Source of the DNA: UBA993 sp964389365
GTDB lineage: Bacteria; Bacillota; Dethiobacteria; DTU022
Direction: 5' to 3'
Assembly (NCBI GenBank): GCA_964389365.1
Contig: CAYMDO010000006.1
Coordinates: 1-64,000 of the forward strand
DNA: 64,000 nucleotides
Below are positions 59,796 through 64,000 of this stretch, piece by piece (positions within the stretch are counted from its first letter, which is position 1; each line of letters begins with the position of its first letter). The notes under the pieces were generated by a model, which saw only the letters and a list, made by a program, of their open reading frames with translations, was not told where the DNA came from and did no database searches. A program made the translations under genes and the position numbers.

Positions 59796-60651
59796 GGCTT
59801 AACCCTCCCTCCAACTTGTTAAGCAGTTCCTGTGCTTCCGCACTGATATATTCCCTGGGCTGGAAGGTGCCGTCTTTTTCTTGTTTTTTCAGTCTTGTCA
59901 CCGTTTCGTTCGGCTTATACTTAAAATTTGTCGGACACGGGGCAAAGATCTGCACGTAAGTCGGTCCGATCTCCCTGGCCACCAAAATAGCCCTGTGCAA
60001 CATTTTTTCCAGTCGCTTGGCGTTTGCCGGCGTACAGGAAGCCACATAGGCACAACCTGCTTCTCTCGCAATCTCCGGCATCGAGATCTTGGGGAACTTT
60101 TTGCCCTTGGGAGCCATGTATAGCACCGCCCCCTCCGGCGACATCCCGCTCTCCTGCCCGCCGGTGTTGGCGTAAGCTTCATTATCCAGCATCACCGTGG
60201 TAATGTTTTCCCGCCTGAACCAGGAATGCATCACCATATCGAGGCCGATATCAGCGGTGGCACCATCTCCGGCAATAACCACCACATCCTTGACCTTGTC
60301 AGGGAAACGCAGCTTAAGCGCCCGTTTCAGGCCGGAGGCCACGGCGTTCTGATTGCCGAACAGGGAATGGATATTGTGTACGGCCACCTGCGGAAAGGCC
60401 AAGGCACTGCAGCCGGTTGAACCAACGATAACCGTATCCTGGGGAGCCGGCAGGGAGGCCAGAAACAAGCGCAGGCTCAGCGCCAGGCCGCAGCCGGCAC
60501 ACAGCGGGTGCTCCTCCAGCAATTCCTTGAAGGTGCCCAGGTCAACAACACCTACCCCCTTGCCGTAAGGCCCCTGCTCAATCAATTCCCGGTACTCGGC
60601 AGGCATTACCTCTTCAAAGCCAGGCGATATTTTAAACAAGCCCGTCGTCAT
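59788..60651 (-). CDS. 2-oxoacid:ferredoxin oxidoreductase beta subunit (TPP-binding)
   Basis: TPP-binding subunit of 287 residues from ATG 60651, which overlaps the alpha stop as ATGA and has AGGAGG nine bases upstream. HPLCAGCGLAL, VGSTGCSALAFPQ and the TPP motif GDGATADIGLDM...DNEAYANTGGQ are all clear. C-terminal CPTNFKYKPNET fits Por/Vor-type beta subunits. Likely substrates are pyruvate, branched-chain or aryl 2-oxoacids; the sequence alone does not decide. Confidence 0.9.
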   Translation of the reverse strand: MTTGLFKISPGFEEVMPAEYRELIEQGPYGKGVGVVDLGTFKELLEEHPLCAGCGLALSLRLFLASLPAPQDTVIVGSTGCSALAFPQVAVHNIHSLFGNQNAVASGLKRALKLRFPDKVKDVVVIAGDGATADIGLDMVMHSWFRRENITTVMLDNEAYANTGGQESGMSPEGAVLYMAPKGKKFPKISMPEIAREAGCAYVASCTPANAKRLEKMLHRAILVAREIGPTYVQIFAPCPTNFKYKPNETVTRLKKQEKDGTFQPREYISAEAQELLNKLEGGLSHE

Positions 60652-61784
60652 GCATAGCACCTCCTGATTTCAGCAACGATCAGCTCTGCAGGCATGGTCA
60701 TACCGCCGAAAACGCGCGGACCGCCCACTACTTTCGAATTGTCTGTGATGACCGCCTTAATCTCCCGGCTCAGCCAGCCTACGCGGTTAAACTCCGGCAC
60801 AATGACCGCCTTGACGCCTTTGGCAGCCAGCCTGATTTCTTCCTCCGGGAAAGGCCGCAGGCTTTTGACTTTCACCAACCCTGCGCGCATTCCTTCCCTG
60901 GCGGCCAGCCGGATCGCTTCCCGGCTGATCGAGACCGCGGTACCTGAGGCAACGATCAATACCTGAACGTCACCGTCCTCCACGTCAATCAGCCCACCCA
61001 GATATTTCGCCAGATACTTACGGGAGCGCTCAGCTGCCGCCAGTATTTCCTGCTGCCAGGAGGCGTGGGCGGCGTAACTGATAAAGTTGCTTTTCATGAC
61101 AAACGGGTCACGCATTTGCCGGAAAGGCACATTTTCCATGTCCATTACCGGTACGGGAGCACTATACGGGTTGTAGGGAGGCAGCTTCATGCCGGCCGGC
61201 GCCACCTCCACATTTTCTCTGGTATGAGTGACAAAAAAGCCGTCGGCAAAGACTCCCACCGGGATATGCACATCCGTTTTCTCGGCAATGCAGTAAGCTT
61301 TCAGCAGCATGTCATAAAGATCCTGGGCATTTTCGGCATGAAGCATAATAATACCGGTATCAAGCATATGCGCCATCTCAATCGTGTCAGGCTGGATGCT
61401 GAGAGGAGAATTGACGCCCCTGGTCATAAAGGCGCAGACAATCGGCAACCTGGAACCCGCCCAGGTTGGGAACATTTCAAAAGCTCGCAGCGTGCCGGGA
61501 CCGCCGGTAGCAGTAAAGACGCGAACCCCTCCCATGGAGGCGCCGGCTACAGCTGCCATTACGGCGAACTCGTTCTCGCCGCGAAAATAATCCTTCAGAA
61601 AACCTTCCTTATAAATATCCCCCACCAGGTGCATGCTTTCCGACTGCGGCGTAATCGGGTAGGAAATTGCCATGTCCACGTTGGCACGCTTAATGGCCTC
61701 CCGTACCGCCTCGCTTCCGGTGATAAACATCTGCTCTCGCCCGGCCTCAAATAATAAGTGCTCCGGAGAAACTACCTGTTGCAT
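60648..61784 (-). CDS. 2-oxoacid:ferredoxin oxidoreductase alpha subunit
   Basis: Alpha subunit of 378 residues from ATG 61784 (GGAGGTAAG upstream; the frame is open to 61826). It has MFITGSEAVREAIKRANVDM, the AISYPITPQSE motif, ATGGPGTLRAFEM and the C-terminal VLIVASGTAVSISREA and KVKSLRPFPEEEI segments of PorA-type proteins. Order alpha-beta-gamma-delta with a CdhB-like gene ahead resembles operons for amino-acid-derived 2-oxoacid oxidation or phenylglyoxylate oxidation. Confidence 0.9.
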   Translation of the reverse strand: MQQVVSPEHLLFEAGREQMFITGSEAVREAIKRANVDMAISYPITPQSESMHLVGDIYKEGFLKDYFRGENEFAVMAAVAGASMGGVRVFTATGGPGTLRAFEMFPTWAGSRLPIVCAFMTRGVNSPLSIQPDTIEMAHMLDTGIIMLHAENAQDLYDMLLKAYCIAEKTDVHIPVGVFADGFFVTHTRENVEVAPAGMKLPPYNPYSAPVPVMDMENVPFRQMRDPFVMKSNFISYAAHASWQQEILAAAERSRKYLAKYLGGLIDVEDGDVQVLIVASGTAVSISREAIRLAAREGMRAGLVKVKSLRPFPEEEIRLAAKGVKAVIVPEFNRVGWLSREIKAVITDNSKVVGGPRVFGGMTMPAELIVAEIRRCYA

Positions 61785-61785
61785 C

Positions 61786-62376
61786 TTACTTACCTCCCGC
61801 CAGTTGCCGCTTCTTTTTACGCACAATAGCCGTCAGCCTCTCAATCTTTTCCAGGCCGGCATCTCGAAGGGAAATCATGGCATCCTCATGGCCCGCTTCG
61901 CCGCACAGCGCAATAGTATAGCAATCGGTACCGCCGCGGATGATTTTCAGGGCTACATTGGCATAATGGCAATGCACCCCGACAAAGACACAGGTGTCTA
62001 TGTTGTTGTGCCAGATGGTCAGGTTCGGGTGATTAGGATTGATTTCCACGTCAGGATTAATCATCGGGTACTTTGGCCTGTAGTCAGGCATGGGAATAAT
62101 CCTGGCACCGACTGCTTCAGCCAATTCCCTGATGGCCCTGGCTTTTTCCTCCACGCCGTCCCGCCAGGCCCACAACAACAGCGGCCCAGGGAAAAAAAAG
62201 GGGTTTTTGGCCTCCAGCAGTTTCCCGGCAATTTTGTGCAATGCTTCATCGTCCGAAACCACCTTGCCTTCTACCAGCGCCTCCCCTTTTTCGGGAAGCA
62301 CAACCCCCATTGTTGCCGCCGCCGGTGGCAGGTATCCCTCCGGTCCGGTCAAGACCTGGTACTGAGTAGCCGTCAT
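61786..62376 (-). CDS. CO dehydrogenase beta/ACDS epsilon-like (CdhB-type) protein
   Basis: Protein of 196 residues, start ATG 62376 (GGAGGG eight bases upstream; an earlier TTG at 62382 is too close). It resembles the epsilon subunit of archaeal CODH/ACS (CdhB-like, NAD/FAD-binding DHS-like fold): a PFFFPGPLLLW segment, the IIPMPDYRPKYPMINPDVE region and VFVGVHCHYANVALKIIRGG. No other CODH/ACS gene is present. It sits one base before the alpha subunit, so it probably works with the 2-oxoacid oxidoreductase, perhaps as a nucleotide- or electron-handling accessory. The assignment is moderate. Confidence 0.55.
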   Translation of the reverse strand: MTATQYQVLTGPEGYLPPAAATMGVVLPEKGEALVEGKVVSDDEALHKIAGKLLEAKNPFFFPGPLLLWAWRDGVEEKARAIRELAEAVGARIIPMPDYRPKYPMINPDVEINPNHPNLTIWHNNIDTCVFVGVHCHYANVALKIIRGGTDCYTIALCGEAGHEDAMISLRDAGLEKIERLTAIVRKKKRQLAGGK

Positions 62377-62457
62377 CTGCAAATCCCTCCATCATCTGAA
62401 TACAGCTTTAGCTTTATCCGGTCAAATATCCTGCCTGATACCCTGTGAGGCTCAGGC

Positions 62458-62498
62458 GGTAACCCGCCCCCTACCCCCGGGGTAGGGGGCGGGTTACC
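62458..62498. repeat. Perfect 20-base-pair palindrome
   Basis: GGTAACCCGCCCCCTACCCC at 62458-62477 is perfectly complemented by 62479-62498, with one central base. It lies about 80 bases upstream of the oxidoreductase operon start and next to an IstB remnant. No T run follows on either strand within a few bases. It could be a mobile-element end, a REP-like element or a hairpin in the operon leader. Confidence 0.85.
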
Positions 62499-62506
62499 AA
62501 ATATTG

Positions 62507-62623
62507 CTACTTTGCTTTTTCCTTGTTTTGATTTTCGCGAAAGCGATACGATTCTCCTTCAAACAAAAACACATGCGGCCGGTGGGTCAGTCTGTCCGGC
62601 AATGCTGTGGTTAAAGCCGGATC
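62507..62623 (-). pseudogene. 3' remnant of an IS21-type istB helper ATPase
   Basis: On the minus strand a 38-codon open stretch ends in TAG (62507-62509). It contains LPDRLTHRPHVFLFEGESYR, matching the C-terminal end of IstB proteins (usually LLDRLLHH...GESYR). The rest of the gene is missing: the fragment stops two bases from the left terminal repeat of the DUF4338 element, which probably inserted here. Functionally dead. Confidence 0.65.
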
Positions 62624-62675
62624 CTTAGCACTACAGCGTAATTTAGTACCGAACATTTAAATCAAATCGATCTAT

Positions 62676-62699
62676 CCTAGTATCAAGCCTAGTATCAAG
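62676..62699 (+). repeat. Two tandem copies of a 12-base unit
   Basis: CCTAGTATCAAG occurs twice back to back (62676-62687 and 62688-62699), inside the mobile element just upstream of the DUF4338 start. Confidence 0.8.
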
Positions 62700-62727
62700 G
62701 GAGCAAATTGACTGATAAGCCAACTTG

Positions 62728-63322
62728 ATGCTAACAGATAAGGAATTAAACCTTGTGCCTGCTGCTCAACTGCTTCAGGTAGGATCATTGATTGCTGACA
62801 TTAAAGACATTGTGCCCGTTAAGCTTTACCTTGTCAACAAAACAGAGCAGGAAGAAACCTGGGACCGGTTGGTGCGCAGCTACCACTACTGAGGGAATAA
62901 AAAGATAGATGTATGGGCCCAGAACAAAATGCCTGGCGATGCACTCTACCCAACCTGTAGCAGCACTGAGCCTTAACCGGGCCGCCTTAAGGGCAGGCGT
63001 CCGCAGCCGCTATATCGGCTGGGATTATCTATTAAAAAGCAAGCATTTAAACCGGCTAGTCTGCAACAACCGTTATCTAACCCTACCCTGGGTTGAAATC
63101 CCTAATCTGGCCTCGCATGTTCTGAGCCAAGCGATTAAACGCCTGCCGGAAGACCGGTTTAAACTTTACGGCCGCCGCATCTTAATGGTCGAAGCCTTCG
63201 TCGGCACAGCTAAGTTTAGCGGCACCTGCTACAAAGCGGCGGGGTTTAAACTGCTGGGTCAGACGCAGGGATTTTCCAAACCCGCTCTTACCGGGCCTGG
63301 TACAGACACATGCTTTTTGTGA
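62728..63322 (+). pseudogene. Broken DUF4338 (DruA-like) gene inside an insertion element
   Basis: The frame starts at ATG 62728 and reads to WDRLVRSYHY, then hits TGA at about 62890 where family members continue YHYLG. After a further one-base frame change the frame from about 62909 continues with YGPRTKCLA, VAALSLNRAALRAGVRSRYIGW, RLVCNNRYLTLPWVEIPNLASHVLSQA and VEAFVGTAKFSGTCYKAAGFKLLGQTQG. These are clear DUF4338 motifs. The usual C-terminal part is lost by another frame change. DUF4338 occurs in transposon proteins and in Druantia DruA; the terminal repeats here favour the former. Confidence 0.75.
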
Positions 63323-63384
63323 TGATGGCCCATCTTTTTACCATGATGCTCAGATTACACTGTTAAAAAACGGTTGTATTAACA

Positions 63385-63546
63385 ATGCCGACGGCTAACA
63401 GTTTGATTGCTGCAGCCTTAACGAAAGATCAGCGCATTTACCGTAAAGCTTTAGGTGATATCGCGTATTATTTGAAGCACAACATGATTGCCTGCCATTC
63501 TCACCGCAAAAAAACGCTTCAAAAGTTTGCTTTGGGTGAGATGTGA
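63385..63546 (+). pseudogene. Small frame resembling a transposase C-terminal tail
   Basis: A 53-codon open frame (ATG 63385 to TGA 63544-63546) containing DQRIYRKALGDIAYYLKHN and CHSHRKKTLQKF. The basic, His/Lys/Arg-rich pattern resembles the extreme C-terminus of some transposases, but I cannot name the family. It is probably the 3' end of the gene whose 5' part is the DUF4338 pseudogene, left after an internal deletion. Confidence 0.4.
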
Positions 63547-63566
63547 TGCTATGTTGCGCTGTAGTG

Positions 63567-63592
63567 CTAACTACTAAACTGCAAAAGACAGG
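63567..63592 (+). repeat. IS1634-type right-end sequence, copy 2
   Basis: Same 26-base sequence as 58637-58662 with one mismatch, same orientation. It abuts the right copy of the 134-base repeat with no base between (63592/63593). No other IS1634 sequence remains beside it. Confidence 0.7.
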
Positions 63593-63726
63593 ATATGTGT
63601 TCCCTTTATAAAGGGCATTAAAATATTTATAAGGGTTCTAATAAAAATTTAATAACTTAATCCGGCGATCAGTATAATCAGATGATGACGGAAGGATTAC
63701 GGCCGCTGCGGGCAGAATAATATGGC
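63593..63726. repeat. 134-base direct repeat, right copy
   Basis: Partner of 58141-58274. In this copy the left dyad is a perfect 14-base palindrome CCCTTTATAAAGGG. It lies 38 bases upstream of the DUF2007 gene, so one of the two copies may be its native upstream region. Confidence 0.9.
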
Positions 63727-63764
63727 AGGCAGGACTCTGCCCGGATCGGGGTGCAAAGCGCCGG

Positions 63765-63995
63765 ATGCAGGAAGAATGGATATTGCTAATCGAAACCGAG
63801 AGCGACACGGAAGCAGCGATCCTCAGCGGACTGATGGCTGAGCACGGCATCCCGGTCTTCAGGGAAGACAGCAGTCCCTATGCCGGGGCGATGCGCGTAA
63901 TCGGCGGTATGGCTTATGGAGTAAAAGTAATGGTGCCCGGGACGTTTTATGAACAGGCAAAAAGTTTGCTGGACAGCCTGGAAGAAGGTCTGTGA
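63765..63995 (+). CDS. DUF2007-family protein
   Basis: Small protein of 76 residues. WILLIETESDTEAAILSGLMAEHGIPV followed by GVKVMVPGTFYEQAKSLLDSL is the usual DUF2007 (putative signal-transducing, ACT-like fold) layout: strand, helix over two-residue spacing, and a terminal helix. The biochemical role of the family is unknown. The ribosome site is weak, so the start is approximate. The gene is complete, ending five bases before the window ends. It lies just outside the repeat-bounded island. Confidence 0.7.
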   Translation: MQEEWILLIETESDTEAAILSGLMAEHGIPVFREDSSPYAGAMRVIGGMAYGVKVMVPGTFYEQAKSLLDSLEEGL

Positions 63996-64000
63996 ACAAC

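Larger units (their letters stand above)
62625..63570 (+). mobile_element. Degenerate insertion element with 17-base terminal inverted repeats
   Basis: TTAGCACTACAGCGTAA at 62625-62641 and TTGCGCTGTAGTGCTAA at 63554-63570 are inverted copies (16 of 17 positions). They enclose 946 bases containing a broken DUF4338 gene and a small transposase-tail-like frame. The right end overlaps the IS1634-type end at 63567. A target duplication could not be identified. The element seems internally deleted and inactive. Confidence 0.7.

Noticed and set aside
62886..62895. In-frame TGA as selenocysteine in the DUF4338 frame
   Set aside because: Family members have Leu here, no selenocysteine insertion hairpin is apparent, and a frame change follows, so it is a disabling stop.
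62728..63322. Druantia-type phage defence (DruA-like DUF4338)
   Set aside because: The gene is broken by a stop and frame changes, lies between terminal inverted repeats of an insertion element, and has no druB-druE or other defence genes beside it.

Overview
The window looks like chromosome of an anaerobic, amino-acid-fermenting Firmicute (Clostridia-like). The signs are: a lysine-fermentation trio (kdd-kal-kce); a four-subunit 2-oxoacid:ferredoxin oxidoreductase; Gram-positive gene types (MrfA/MrfB helicase-nuclease pair, YxlEFG-like ABC set, FakA-like kinase, GatCAB, sigma-A promoters with 17-base spacers, strong AGGAGG-type ribosome sites, frequent GTG/TTG starts); and no outer-membrane or respiratory-chain genes. 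No rRNA, tRNA or CRISPR array was seen.

Layout. 1-3.1 kb: TypA and a PanE-family reductase. 3.1-5.6 kb: HerA-like ATPase. 5.8-9.8 kb: cysK, an overlapping Rrf2 regulator, and a copper P-type ATPase. 9.9-13.7 kb: macro-domain protein and gatC-gatA-gatB. 13.7-18.6 kb (minus): ABC exporter set, serC, FakA-like kinase. 18.7-26.2 kb: DUF523/DUF1722 protein, then a cell-surface group (DUF2207 protein, four-repeat lipoprotein, two tandem beta-helix proteins). 26.2-33.2 kb: four-domain CoA-disulfide-reductase-like protein, lgt, metY-metX-metW. 33.2-36.7 kb: yprB-yprA. 36.9-39.3 kb: kdd-kal-kce. 39.3-45.2 kb: radical SAM protein, mnmG, nadE, small glutaredoxin, CDF metal exporter. 45.4-52.2 kb: galU, amidase, FetAB-like exporter, M50 protease, queG. 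52.4-58.0 kb: complete Opp/Dpp peptide importer. 58.1-63.7 kb: an island bounded by two copies of a 134-base direct repeat, carrying scars of three insertion-sequence families around a 2-oxoacid:ferredoxin oxidoreductase operon. 63.8-64.0 kb: a DUF2007 protein.

Most unusual observation. Two glutamine-dependent enzymes have each lost the nucleophile of the glutamine-hydrolysing site while their synthetic partner domains look intact. In GatA the amidase Ser is Ala174 and the cis-Ser loop is two residues short. In NadE the nitrilase-type Cys is Gly146, with Glu41 and Lys110 kept. The same window encodes lysine fermentation, which releases ammonia, and a peptide importer. My inference is that this lineage makes Gln/Asn-tRNA and NAD from free ammonia instead of glutamine. 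A third amidohydrolase gene (46353-47666) keeps a full Ser-cisSer-Lys triad and is the local contrast.

Other themes are sulfur and thiol handling (CysK with a CymR-like regulator, MetYXW, CoADR-rhodanese-TusA-DsrE fusion, UXX-star-like glutaredoxin) and metal export (CopA, CDF, FetAB). Functions are assigned by recognising motifs by eye; no database search was possible.
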